NCBI GenBank assembly: GCA_025363015.1 | Contig: JANYEQ010000052.1 | Location: 1-60,104, forward strand | Length of the DNA: 60,104 nt | Origin: Bacteroidota bacterium | GTDB taxonomy: Bacteria; Bacteroidota; Bacteroidia; B-17B0; Aurantibacillaceae | Reading direction: 5' to 3' | Part shown: in pieces, positions 16,863-25,325 of the stretch | Layout of the letters: each line of letters begins with the position of its first letter | How positions within the stretch are numbered: the first letter of the stretch is position 1 | Program-made: the position numbers and the translations under genes | Notes under the pieces: model-generated | Seen by the model: only the letters and a program-made list of their open reading frames with translations | What the model was told of the DNA's origin: nothing | Databases searched by the model: none

Positions 16863-17876
16863 ATGACAGTGAAAACATTAGGTCAATTTATAATCGAAAA
16901 ACAATCCGATTTTCCATTTGCAAAAGGCGAGTTAAGCCGCTTATTGCGCGATATTGGTATTGCCTCCAAAATTGTTAATCGCGAGGTTTCAAAAGCAGGT
17001 TTGGTTGAAATACTAGGAGAAACAGGCGAAACAAACATACAAGGCGAAAAAGTAAAAAAATTAGATGTGTTTGCTAACGAACAATTTATAGCTGCTTTTA
17101 AGGCGGGTGGCGAAGTTTGTGCCATTGCCAGTGAAGAAACAGATGAGATTATTCCAATAGACTCTGAAATATCAAAAAATGCCCGTTATGTGGTAGCTAT
17201 GGATCCTTTAGATGGCTCTTCAAATATTGATGTAAACGTTTCGGTAGGTACTATTTTTTCTATCTATCGTCGTATATCGCTAAACGGCCCTGGCACTTTA
17301 GAAGATTTTATGCAGCGTGGTACTGAGCAAGTTGCCGCAGGATACATTATTTACGGTAGCAGCTGTATGTTAGTTTACACAACTGGCAAAGGCGTTAATG
17401 GTTTTACGTTAGATCCCAGCATTGGCGAATTTTGCCTATCGCATCCAAACATGAAAACCCCACAAAATGGTAATGTATATTCGGTTAACGAGGGTAATTA
17501 TTTACACTTTCCCGACGGTGTAAAAAAGTTTATTAAATATTGTCAAGAAGAAGATAAAGAAAGTACTCGCCCCTACTCTAGCCGTTATATTGGAAGCGGT
17601 GTGGCTGATATACATCGTAATTTAATTACAGGCGGTATTTATATTTATCCTACCACTACAAAATCGCCTAAGGGTAAATTACGTTTACTTTATGAATGCA
17701 ACCCCTTAGCTTTTATTATTGAACAGGCGGGTGGAAAAGCCAGTACAGGTAGTAAACGTATTATGGATATTGATTTAAAAGAATTACACCAGCGCACTCC
17801 TTTGTTTATAGGTAGTGCCAATATGGTAAATGTAGCCTTAGATTTTATGAAAAAATATAGTGTAGAGTTAGCTTAA
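16863..17876 (+). CDS. fbp: class I fructose-1,6-bisphosphatase
   Basis: The enzyme hydrolyses fructose 1,6-bisphosphate to fructose 6-phosphate, the committed step of gluconeogenesis. The 337 residues match the family length. The metal-binding signature is DPLDGSSN at 114-121, with the upstream acidic cluster EETDE at 91-95 and the downstream Glu in [25 protein letters not shown] is the substrate-binding region. It is a full-length single gene, followed by decayed DNA. Confidence 0.97.
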   Translation: MTVKTLGQFIIEKQSDFPFAKGELSRLLRDIGIASKIVNREVSKAGLVEILGETGETNIQGEKVKKLDVFANEQFIAAFKAGGEVCAIASEETDEIIPIDSEISKNARYVVAMDPLDGSSNIDVNVSVGTIFSIYRRISLNGPGTLEDFMQRGTEQVAAGYIIYGSSCMLVYTTGKGVNGFTLDPSIGEFCLSHPNMKTPQNGNVYSVNEGNYLHFPDGVKKFIKYCQEEDKESTRPYSSRYIGSGVADIHRNLITGGIYIYPTTTKSPKGKLRLLYECNPLAFIIEQAGGKASTGSKRIMDIDLKELHQRTPLFIGSANMVNVALDFMKKYSVELA

Positions 17877-17911
17877 ATACCCCAATAAAACCAAAACTAT
17901 AAGGGCAGTTT

Positions 17912-17974
17912 TTTTACCATAGCTATAAGTACAATTACCATAGGTGTAGGCACAATTACCATAGGTATAGCTAG
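17912..17974. repeat. 21-nt tandem repeat, three copies
   Basis: The core ACCATAG recurs at exactly 21-nt steps (17916, 17937, 17958). The second and third copies differ at about three positions. In the frame entering the T9SS relic region it translates to TITIGVG-type heptads, suggesting the repeat of a former surface protein. Confidence 0.65.
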
Positions 17975-17991
17975 TATTACTGTACTAAATA

Positions 17992-18128
17992 GTGTATAAC
18001 AAAACGGTAGTTGAAGAAACTAATGAAGCCACTTTTAATATAAACGAATTACCCAACGGTATATACTTTTAAACCATTATAATAATGAAGGTGTATTAAT
18101 TTGAAGTAACAAAATAATTAAAAGCTAA
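17992..18128 (+). pseudogene. relic of a T9SS type A sorting tail
   Basis: The frame from 17992 reads VYNKTVVEE then NEATFNINELPNGIYF, the second half of a T9SS tail. After it a one-base loss in a T run near 18067-18070 shifts the frame to LNHYNNEGVLI, an in-frame TGA (18102-18104), and SNKIIKS followed by TAA. The NGIYF core and the closing basic Lys-Ile-Ile-Lys element are diagnostic. The rest of the parent gene is gone. Confidence 0.7.
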
Positions 18129-18370
18129 ACTCACTACCCCCTCATCTTTAATTTAAGCTTAGCACAAACAATTATGTTTTAGAAGAATACCCCTAGGGTT
18201 AAATAAAAAAATTAAGAACCTTGTTAGGAGTTATTACAAACGCAGTAAAGCAATCTCTAAACTAAAAAAATACTTTACTCGTGCCTCCCTATTTATGGCT
18301 ATACAAGCCCTCTTCATCGCAACAAAGGAATCAATCTAAATTAAAAGAGAAAGGCAAATGCTAAATTAAA

Positions 18371-18402
18371 AAAAGGAGTTGGTATATAAGCCAACTCCTT
18401 TT
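18371..18402 (-). terminator. intrinsic terminator of the lipoprotein gene at 18426
   Basis: A 12-bp perfect stem (18371-18382 with 18391-18402) closes an 8-nt loop. On the minus strand it runs into seven T residues, 24 nt after the stop of the lipoprotein gene. Confidence 0.75.
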
Positions 18403-18425
18403 ATTTATTTAAAAAAATAATATAA

Positions 18426-18974
18426 TTAATTACAACTCATATTACCACTAATGGTAACTGTTGGAAAATTAAACGTAGGTTGTACACAGGTTACAGAGTT
18501 TAATATTAAGCTAATACCAGCTGTGGTTGTAGATACAGTAACTGTACCCGATTTACCATTCCAAACTACACCAGCAGGTTGGTTAGGGGCATTGTTTGCT
18601 ACAACCGTGCAATAGCCACTGCCTACGCTTGGCGCTACTTGATAAATACCATTAGTAGGTACCGAAGCAAAGGAAACCGTTACATCTACATTACCATTTA
18701 CTGCTTTTATAGATGTACTATTTGTAGAAGCACATGAAGGATATAAAAAGCCACTGCTTGTGTTAATACTTGAGTTTTGGCTGGCAGGGTTGGTTAATGG
18801 AGTAGTATTACCCGTTACAGTAACATCGTTTTTAAGGGGGTTACCGCCTGTGCCATTAGCCTCTTCTTTATAAGTGGGAGTAATAGCATTACTATTATTT
18901 TTTTTAGTACACGCTACAAATACTAAGGTAAGTGTAAGCGCTATACTTGCTGTAGCTATTAAATACTTTTTCAT
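18426..18974 (-). CDS. lipoprotein of unknown function
   Basis: A type II signal peptide with lipobox LVFVAC places the lipidated Cys near residue 22. A Thr/Asn/Ser-rich disordered segment follows, then a beta-rich domain of about 110 residues with four spaced Cys (SCAS, GYCTV, VTCVQ, MSCN) that probably form disulphides. The residues after the lipid Cys are TKKNN, so surface or periplasmic facing cannot be decided. It is monocistronic with its own terminator. No known domain. Confidence 0.8.
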   Translation of the reverse strand: MKKYLIATASIALTLTLVFVACTKKNNSNAITPTYKEEANGTGGNPLKNDVTVTGNTTPLTNPASQNSSINTSSGFLYPSCASTNSTSIKAVNGNVDVTVSFASVPTNGIYQVAPSVGSGYCTVVANNAPNQPAGVVWNGKSGTVTVSTTTAGISLILNSVTCVQPTFNFPTVTISGNMSCN

Positions 18975-19120
18975 TTTATTTAGTTTTAAATTTAAACCAA
19001 TAACATTAGTTAGGGTAAAGATAATAAACTAATTTTAAACAAACAAATACTTAGGCTTTGAATGAGTGAGCGTAGGGTTTTAATGAGGGGGTGGCAAATG
19101 ATAAATTTTAAATGCTACCA

Positions 19121-19537
19121 TTACTGGTATAATTTTAGGGCCCAGTTTTCTTTTTTACGCATTTTTAAAGCTAAGGCAGGGCTTTTATCGCCATAGCCGC
19201 ACAGATGTAATACGCCATGTATAATTACGCGATGTTGCTCTTCATCAACTAATACATTAAATTTTTTTGCGTTTTGGTTTACACGTTCAACGCTTATAAA
19301 AATATCGCCACTAATTTTGTTTTTTTCGCTATAATCAAAGGTTATAATATCGGTAAGAGTACTGTGCTTTAAAAACTGTATGTTTTTTTTAAGAAGCTCT
19401 TCATCAGTTGTAAAAATAAAATTAAGTGGCCCAACTACTTTTTTTTCGAGGTGTGCAATTGTTTTAATCCAATTTTTTAATTTGGTTTTGTTTTTTAAAA
19501 CAAATTCAATGTTTTCGTTATAAAAATTAATAGCCAT
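19121..19537 (-). CDS. ybeY: endoribonuclease YbeY
   Basis: YbeY is a zinc-dependent RNase for 16S rRNA 3'-end maturation and ribosome quality control. The 138 residues contain LTDIITFDY and the zinc motif HGVLHLCGYGDKSP, with ligands H107 and H111. The usual third His of HGxLHLxGYDH is replaced (Asp117 or Lys118). I recall related Bacteroidota proteins with GYKDKT at this place, so this is probably lineage-typical rather than a defect. The start abuts the stop of the upstream lipoprotein gene, in one minus-strand run with serS. Confidence 0.93.
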   Translation of the reverse strand: MAINFYNENIEFVLKNKTKLKNWIKTIAHLEKKVVGPLNFIFTTDEELLKKNIQFLKHSTLTDIITFDYSEKNKISGDIFISVERVNQNAKKFNVLVDEEQHRVIIHGVLHLCGYGDKSPALALKMRKKENWALKLYQ

Positions 19538-20128
19538 TTACAATGCTATAGTGTCTTTTACAATGGTGGGTAATTGCCCATTGTTTTTGGTTTTTATTAA
19601 TTCTTCAACCAAGGGTAAAGCGTTTTTAAATTGCTGTAAATTGGTATTAAAAAGTTGTTGTTGTAAAAAGCTTTTTTGTATTACATCGTTAGCTTGCTCT
19701 TTTTCGGCAAAGGTAAATTCTTGTAATTGTTTTTGCTCAATTGTGTTTTGGTTAATATCTAACATTAATTTAGTAAGCTGTGTGTTTACCAGTTGTGCAC
19801 GCGCTAAAATAGTTTTTCTGTTTATAAAAAAATTCTCAAGGATAGTGCCGCTTGCAAAAAATTGTTGCACCGCATCGGCTTCTTTTTTTGTAACCGTATC
19901 GTTTATATTTTGCTTAATAAATTGCTTGTAATTATTAAATTTGGTTAAGGCTTTTTCTAAAATAAGTGTATCTATTTTTTGTAGTTCAATTACTTTTTGA
20001 TTTAAAGCGCCGCTAATACTATCTAACGATTTTATTTGTTTAGCCTGCTCGTTACTGTTAGTACAAGAAGAAAAAAATAGAGTGCAAAATAGAGGATAGA
20101 AAATGGAAAATAAAAAATAATTTTTCAT
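19538..20128 (-). CDS. coiled-coil lipoprotein of unknown function
   Basis: I start it at the Met at 20128 (MKNYFLFSIF); a Met three codons upstream at 20137 is the alternative. The lipobox FFSSC gives a lipidated Cys near residue 22, followed by about 170 residues of Lys/Gln/Leu-rich helix with heptad character. No domain was recognised. The start overlaps the end of serS and the stop abuts ybeY, so it is co-transcribed. A periplasmic or envelope scaffolding role is only a guess. Confidence 0.8.
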   Translation of the reverse strand: MKNYFLFSIFYPLFCTLFFSSCTNSNEQAKQIKSLDSISGALNQKVIELQKIDTLILEKALTKFNNYKQFIKQNINDTVTKKEADAVQQFFASGTILENFFINRKTILARAQLVNTQLTKLMLDINQNTIEQKQLQEFTFAEKEQANDVIQKSFLQQQLFNTNLQQFKNALPLVEELIKTKNNGQLPTIVKDTIAL

Positions 20129-20129
20129 T

Positions 20130-21404
20130 TTAATCAATTATTTCAAAGCCACAATAAGGTACCAATACTTTGGGGATAACAATGCCTTTTGGGCTTTGAT
20201 TGTTTTCTAACAAAGCGGCTACAATACGGGGTAATGCCAAAGCACTACCGTTTAAACTGTGCGCCAATTGCGTTTTACCAGTACCATCTTTATACCTACA
20301 TTTTAAACGGTTGGTTTGAAAGGTTTCAAAATTACTAACGCTACTTACTTCTAACCAACGGCTTTGTGCAGCACTATATACTTCTAAATCGTAAGTAAGG
20401 GCGCTACCAAAACTCATATCGCCACCACACAGTTTTAAAATACGAAAAGGCAATTCTAACTCCTTTAGTAAGCCGGCCACGTAATCGCGCATTTCTTCTA
20501 GTATTTGGTAGCTTTTTTCGGGCGGGGCTATTTGCACAATTTCTACTTTATCAAATTGGTGTAAGCGGTTTAAGCCTCGCACATCTTTACCATAACTTCC
20601 TGCTTCGCGTCTAAAACAAGGTGTGTAGCCACAATTTTTTATAGGTAAATCGATTTCTTTCACTATCACATCGCGGTAAAGGTTGGTAATAGGCACTTCG
20701 GCAGTGGGTATAAGGTATAACTTATCTTCGCCAATAAAATACATTTGCCCTTCTTTATCGGGTAATTGCCCTGTGCCATAACCACTCTCTTCGTTTACAA
20801 CTATTGGTGGTTGTACTTCTAAATAACCTTGTGCAGTGGCTCTATCTAAAAAAAAGTTTATTAAGGCCCGTTGTAAACGAGCACCTTTGCCTTTATAAAC
20901 CGGAAAACCAGCACCCGCAATTTTAACGCCCAACTCAAAATCTATTAAATTATACTTGGTAGTTAAATCCCAATGCGGTGTATTGCCCTCGTATAAAGTA
21001 GGTATGGTGCCATGTTCTAAAATTGTAATATTATCTTCGGGGGTTTTACCTGCTGGTACACTTAAGTGTGGCGTATTAGGCACTTGTACTAAAATATCGT
21101 GAATTTCTTTTTCGATAGTTGCAAGTTCCTCATCAAATTCTTTTTCGCTTTGTTTTAATTGCCCTGTTTTAAGTTTTAAGTTTTCAGCTTCCTCTTTTTT
21201 ACCTTCTTTCATTAACATACCAATTTGTTTGGCTATGATGTTGGCTTCGGCTTTAACGGCATCGGTACTTTGTTGTATGGCACGGCGTTTAACATCTAAT
21301 TGTAACACCGAACTAATAATCGTTTCGGCATCTTTAAAATTTTTAATGGCTAGGCGTTTTAAAACGTCGGCTGTGTTTTCGCGAATGTAATTAAGTTGTA
21401 ACAT
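20130..21404 (-). CDS. serS: seryl-tRNA synthetase
   Basis: This class II synthetase charges tRNA-Ser. The N-terminal long alpha-helical hairpin (about 1-110) binds the tRNA variable arm. The catalytic domain has TAEVPITNLYRD, then motif 2 CFRREAGSYGKDVRGLNRLHQF and a motif 3 region with NGSALALPRIVAALLENNQ. The 424 residues are full length. A TAnnTTTG box at 21421-21428 gives a very short leader. It leads a run with a lipoprotein gene and ybeY. Confidence 0.98.
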   Translation of the reverse strand: MLQLNYIRENTADVLKRLAIKNFKDAETIISSVLQLDVKRRAIQQSTDAVKAEANIIAKQIGMLMKEGKKEEAENLKLKTGQLKQSEKEFDEELATIEKEIHDILVQVPNTPHLSVPAGKTPEDNITILEHGTIPTLYEGNTPHWDLTTKYNLIDFELGVKIAGAGFPVYKGKGARLQRALINFFLDRATAQGYLEVQPPIVVNEESGYGTGQLPDKEGQMYFIGEDKLYLIPTAEVPITNLYRDVIVKEIDLPIKNCGYTPCFRREAGSYGKDVRGLNRLHQFDKVEIVQIAPPEKSYQILEEMRDYVAGLLKELELPFRILKLCGGDMSFGSALTYDLEVYSAAQSRWLEVSSVSNFETFQTNRLKCRYKDGTGKTQLAHSLNGSALALPRIVAALLENNQSPKGIVIPKVLVPYCGFEIID

Positions 21405-21420
21405 AAAATTATTTAGCTTA

Positions 21421-21428
21421 CAAAAATA
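21421..21428 (-). promoter_or_regulatory. candidate -7 box of serS
   Basis: On the minus strand this reads TATTTTTG, matching TAnnTTTG. The start codon is 16 nt further on, so the leader would be only about 10 nt. Confidence 0.4.
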
Positions 21429-21477
21429 GTTTAATTTTTAATAAATGGGAGAGTAATAAAAGCAGATGGATGTAAGC

Positions 21478-22308
21478 CTAAATATATTTATTTACTAAGT
21501 TGTGTATTTCTATTAATGGTTTTAAAAATTCTTCTAAATCGTACACACAAAGTTGTGAAGCGGCATCGCACAAGGCTTTTTCGGGGTTTGGATGCGTTTC
21601 AATAAACACACCATCAACACCACTTGCTACACCTGCACGGCTTAATACTGGTAAAAATTCGCGGGCACCACCTTTGGCATCGCTACTTGGTATGCCATAT
21701 TTACGCACACAATGCGTAATATCGTGCACTACAGGAAAACCTAATTGGTTCATATGGTAAAAACTACGAGGGTCAACTATTAAATCGTTATATCCAAAAC
21801 TATAACCTCGCTCAGTAAGAATTAATTGGTCGTTTCCACTATCAATACACTTTTGTAAGGGGTGCTTCATATTATCAGGCGCTAAAAATTGCCCGTGTTT
21901 AATATTTACAACCTTGCCTGTTTTTGCCGCCGCTACTAATAACGAGCTTTGCATACACAAGTAAGCGGGTATTTGAAGTACATCGCACACTTCGGCAGCA
22001 GGGGCTGCTTGGTGGCTTTCGTGTATATCGGTTAATACCGGAAAACCAAATTGCTCTTTTACCTTTGCAAGTATTTTAATACCAGCCGCTAAGCCCGGAC
22101 CATCGTAATAACTAAGGCTACTGCGGTTATCTTTTAAAAAACTTGATTTATAAATTATTTTAATATTTAGTTTTTCGCCTACTTCTTTTAGTTTTTCGGC
22201 GGTTTGCATCATTATTTTTTCGTCTTCAATTACGCAAGGGCCGCTAATTAAAAATAAATCTTTTGCGCCACACTCTACGTTTCCAACTTTTATTATTTTT
22301 TTGCTCAT
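21478..22308 (-). CDS. kdsA: 3-deoxy-8-phosphooctulonate synthase
   Basis: KdsA condenses phosphoenolpyruvate with arabinose 5-phosphate to KDO 8-phosphate for the LPS inner core. The 276 residues have the family blocks LISGPCVIEDE, YKSSFLKDNRSS, PVLTDIHESHQA, NIKHGQFLAP and SDAKGGAREFLPVLSRAG. Asn is present at the position that marks metal-independent enzymes when it replaces Cys (NVECGAK lies at the start, but the catalytic-site segment is KSSFLKDN); I would not rule on metal dependence. kdsB lies 23 kb away at 45353. Confidence 0.97.
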   Translation of the reverse strand: MSKKIIKVGNVECGAKDLFLISGPCVIEDEKIMMQTAEKLKEVGEKLNIKIIYKSSFLKDNRSSLSYYDGPGLAAGIKILAKVKEQFGFPVLTDIHESHQAAPAAEVCDVLQIPAYLCMQSSLLVAAAKTGKVVNIKHGQFLAPDNMKHPLQKCIDSGNDQLILTERGYSFGYNDLIVDPRSFYHMNQLGFPVVHDITHCVRKYGIPSSDAKGGAREFLPVLSRAGVASGVDGVFIETHPNPEKALCDAASQLCVYDLEEFLKPLIEIHNLVNKYI

Positions 22309-22362
22309 AGTTAATTATTTGGGTAAAGTTAATTAAATAAAATAGATTGGTTTAATCTCAAT

Positions 22363-22381
22363 ACTTAACAATTACTTAACA
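22363..22381 (+). promoter_or_regulatory. candidate PHO box upstream of the phosphate porin gene
   Basis: ACTTAACA occurs at 22363-22370 and again at 22374-22381, an 11-nt step. A further TTAACA lies at 22406. PhoB/PhoP-family regulators bind direct repeats at 11-bp periodicity, and the Bacillus PhoP half-site is TTAACA-like. The same pair precedes the Pit gene at 23798. Confidence 0.6.
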
Positions 22382-22436
22382 TTAATTTTATATTAATTTT
22401 ATTTATTAACATTTAATTTGCTAAAAATTAATTTTA

Positions 22437-23795
22437 ATGATAAAAATAATAACAATAAATTTTCTTTTTGCGGCTATTTCTATAAATACGCTTGTGGCTC
22501 AAGAGGTTAGTAACATTCCTAATAACGATAGCTTAAATAAAATTGTAGTTGGGTTAAAAAAAGATGTAGATGTATTAAAAAATCTTAAAGTTACTGGTTG
22601 GGTACAAGCTCAATTTCAAATTGCAGATACAATGGGTGTTAAAAATCTTGACGGCGGAGATTTTCCAAGTAATTCTAATAATCGATTTATGATTAGAAGG
22701 GGTCGAATAAAATTTACATATGGTCAAAAAAATTCTCAATATGTTTTGCAAATTAATGCTACAGAGAGAGGTGTGAATGTGGCAGATATGTACGGCAAAT
22801 ATACCGACCCTTGGCTACATGCTTTTTCAATTAGTGGAGGCGTAATGAATAGACCCTTTGGATATGATATTCAATATTCATCAGCCGATCGTGAAAGCCC
22901 TGAACGCTCTAGATGGACTCAGACTTTTTTACAAAACGAAAGAGATATTGGTGCTATGGCATCTTTTCAACCAGCAAAGGGTAATAAACTGAATGGATTA
23001 AAAATAGATGCTGGTTTTTTTAATGGTACAGGAATTGCGGTTCCAGGAACTGGAATTCCAGCAGGTTCAACAGCTGCAGTTGGTATTACAGGCGTAAATG
23101 GTTTTACAGATTTTGATAAATATAAAGATTTTATAAGTCATGCCGTATTTTATAAAACCACAAAAAATGAAAAAATAAGATATGGTTTGGGTACATCATA
23201 TTATAATGGTGGTTTTGCTCTTCAAAATAATAAAATTTATAATTCTATTACTAAGGACTCTTTAGGAAATAATATTTGGGTGATTGCTGATACAATTAAT
23301 AAAAAGTTTAAAGATACAAAAGCACCAAGAATTTATTATGGTATTGAAGCATTGTTTTCTATAAAAAGTATAATTGGAACAACTACAATAAGAGGTGAAT
23401 ATTTTATGGGAACTCAAACAGGAAAAGATAATGATACCAGAAGCCCTCAATTTACGCCCAACCCAGCTAGTGCTATGTATATTAGAAATTTTAACGCAGG
23501 ATATGTTTATTTTATTCAAAGAATAGGTAAATCAAAGCATGAGGTAGTGTTTAAATATGATTTTTACGACCCAAATACTAAAATTGTATCGGCAGATTTA
23601 AACGGTAAAAATGGGATGAAAGAAGGCGAAATAAAGTACACCTCCGTAAGTTTTGGATATAATTTTTATTTAGATAATAATGTGAAATTTATGCTAAACT
23701 ATAACATTGTAACAAACGAAGTTACAAAAATTACTGGTTACTCAAGAGACCTAAAAGACAATATACTAACTATAAGAATGCAATACCGTTTTTAA
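22437..23795 (+). CDS. phosphate-selective porin O/P-like outer-membrane protein
   Basis: The 452-residue protein has a signal peptide (ending NTLVAQ), a short coiled segment (about 30-50) as in the OprP/OprO trimer, and a 16-strand-like barrel rich in alternating strands ending in the typical aromatic terminus LTIRMQYRF. Family features are VTGWVQAQFQ, NRFMIRRGRIKFTYG and GVMNRPFGYDIQYSS. It precedes the Pit phosphate permease by 64 nt, and both carry the same ACTTAACA double repeat. Outer- and inner-membrane steps of phosphate uptake therefore seem co-regulated. Confidence 0.9.
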   Translation: MIKIITINFLFAAISINTLVAQEVSNIPNNDSLNKIVVGLKKDVDVLKNLKVTGWVQAQFQIADTMGVKNLDGGDFPSNSNNRFMIRRGRIKFTYGQKNSQYVLQINATERGVNVADMYGKYTDPWLHAFSISGGVMNRPFGYDIQYSSADRESPERSRWTQTFLQNERDIGAMASFQPAKGNKLNGLKIDAGFFNGTGIAVPGTGIPAGSTAAVGITGVNGFTDFDKYKDFISHAVFYKTTKNEKIRYGLGTSYYNGGFALQNNKIYNSITKDSLGNNIWVIADTINKKFKDTKAPRIYYGIEALFSIKSIIGTTTIRGEYFMGTQTGKDNDTRSPQFTPNPASAMYIRNFNAGYVYFIQRIGKSKHEVVFKYDFYDPNTKIVSADLNGKNGMKEGEIKYTSVSFGYNFYLDNNVKFMLNYNIVTNEVTKITGYSRDLKDNILTIRMQYRF

Positions 23796-23797
23796 GA

Positions 23798-23816
23798 ACT
23801 TAACATTAACTTAACA
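23798..23816 (+). promoter_or_regulatory. candidate PHO box upstream of the Pit gene
   Basis: ACTTAACA at 23798-23805 is repeated at 23809-23816, again at an 11-nt step and with a 3-nt spacer. It begins directly after the porin stop and ends 43 nt before the Pit ATG. Confidence 0.6.
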
Positions 23817-23859
23817 TAACCAAAAAAATAATAAATTAACCTTACACAAAAATTAAACT

Positions 23860-25263
23860 ATGTTCGGATTAACAACAGGCTTAGCCATATTACTAATTGC
23901 ATGTTTATTATTAGCATGTATTTTCGAATTTATTAATGGCTTTCACGACACTGCAAATGCTGTAGCTACTGTAATTTACACCAATAGCATGAAACCCACA
24001 GCTGCGGTTATTTATTCGGGTTGTTTAAATTTTTTAGGAGTATTAACTGGTGGCATTGGCGTAGCTATGGGCATTGTTAATTTATTACCTATGGAGGTGT
24101 TAGTTGATAGTAACGTTTATCATGGGGTAGCAATGATATTAGCCTTATTACTATCGGCCATTATTTGGAATTTTGGTACTTGGTATTTTGGCTTACCAGC
24201 GTCAAGTTCTCATACATTAATAGGCTCAATATTAGGTATTGGTTTAGCATTTTATTTTTTACCGGGTACTATTGGCGGAAATGCTGTAAATTGGGATAAA
24301 GCCAAAGATACTGGTTGGGCATTACTAATATCGCCTTTTGCAGGTTTTGCAGCAGCCATAGTTATAATGTTTGTTTTTAAACGCTTTGTAAAAAACGATT
24401 TATTTTACAAAGAACCAATACCAGGCAAAAAGCCACCATTACCAACCAGAATATTACTTTGGTTTACCTGTGGCTTGGTTAGTTTTTTTCATGGACAAAA
24501 CGACGGACAAAAAGGTGTAGGTTTAATAATGATGATTTTAATTGCCATTATGCCAGCCTATTTTTCGTTAGATAAAAATATTAGTTTACAAAGCATAAAT
24601 ACAAATGTTATTGTAATTGAAAAATTAATTTCAACTACTGATACCTCTCAATTTGGAAAAGAAGAATTTAAAAATTTTAATAGTGTAAAAAAACATACTC
24701 AACATTTTAGCGCTACAACATTAGGTAAAACAAACGCTGAAGCTATTGGTGAAGCAGATAGATTTGAATTACGTAAAGACATTGTTAAAATTACAAAAGG
24801 TGCCGAAAAATTATTAAAAAGTGAAAACGTAGCCATATCTAAAGCAGATGCTACTTTATTAAAAAAAGAAATTAGTAGTGCTAAAAAATTAGTAGAATTT
24901 GCGCCAAATTGGGTAATTATTCTGATTTCGATTTGCTTGGGTTTAGGAACTATGATAGGTTGGAAACGTATTGTGAAAACAATTGGCGAAAAAATTGGCA
25001 AACAACACATGAGTTATGCTCAAGGTGCAAGTGCCGAAATAGTTGCTGCCATTGGAATTGGAATAGCCACAGCATATAAAGCACCTGTAAGCACAACTCA
25101 CATGCTAAGTTCAGGTATTATGGGAAGTATGGTTGCTAAAAAAGGTTTAAAAAACTTACAACGTGGTACTATAACCAATATTTTACTGGCTTGGGTATTA
25201 ACATTACCAGTAACTATACTGTTATCGGGAGGTTTATTTTTATTGTTTAGGGCTATACTTTAA
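23860..25263 (+). CDS. Pit-family inorganic phosphate transporter
   Basis: The protein (467 residues, about ten helices) is a low-affinity, proton-coupled phosphate permease of the PiT family. The N-terminal signature GFHDTANAVATVIYTN and its inverted-repeat counterpart APVSTTHMLSSGIMGSMVAKKGL are both present, as is the central GQNDGQKGVGLIMM. A hydrophilic insertion of about 110 residues at about 240-350, rich in Lys and Glu, separates the two halves and is cytosolic or periplasmic. Its neighbour is the phosphate porin. Confidence 0.95.
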   Translation: MFGLTTGLAILLIACLLLACIFEFINGFHDTANAVATVIYTNSMKPTAAVIYSGCLNFLGVLTGGIGVAMGIVNLLPMEVLVDSNVYHGVAMILALLLSAIIWNFGTWYFGLPASSSHTLIGSILGIGLAFYFLPGTIGGNAVNWDKAKDTGWALLISPFAGFAAAIVIMFVFKRFVKNDLFYKEPIPGKKPPLPTRILLWFTCGLVSFFHGQNDGQKGVGLIMMILIAIMPAYFSLDKNISLQSINTNVIVIEKLISTTDTSQFGKEEFKNFNSVKKHTQHFSATTLGKTNAEAIGEADRFELRKDIVKITKGAEKLLKSENVAISKADATLLKKEISSAKKLVEFAPNWVIILISICLGLGTMIGWKRIVKTIGEKIGKQHMSYAQGASAEIVAAIGIGIATAYKAPVSTTHMLSSGIMGSMVAKKGLKNLQRGTITNILLAWVLTLPVTILLSGGLFLLFRAIL

Positions 25264-25301
25264 ATAATTTTAACTTAAACCTAAAAACCCAAAAATAATT
25301 C

Positions 25302-25309
25302 TATTTTTG
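25302..25309 (+). promoter_or_regulatory. candidate -7 box of the MBOAT operon
   Basis: TATTTTTG matches TAnnTTTG, 16 nt before the ATG at 25326. Confidence 0.4.
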
Positions 25310-25325
25310 TGTACCTTTTTAATGT

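Larger units (their letters stand above)
17877..18370. other. 494-bp stretch without intact genes
   Basis: It contains a 21-nt tandem repeat (17912-17974), the relic of a T9SS sorting tail (17992-18128), a short frame reading NLSLAQT like the end of a signal peptide (about 18140-18170), and an open stretch of about 38 codons ending near 18340 (YFTRASLFMAIQ). None is an intact gene. The whole looks like decaying exported-protein genes. Confidence 0.6.
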
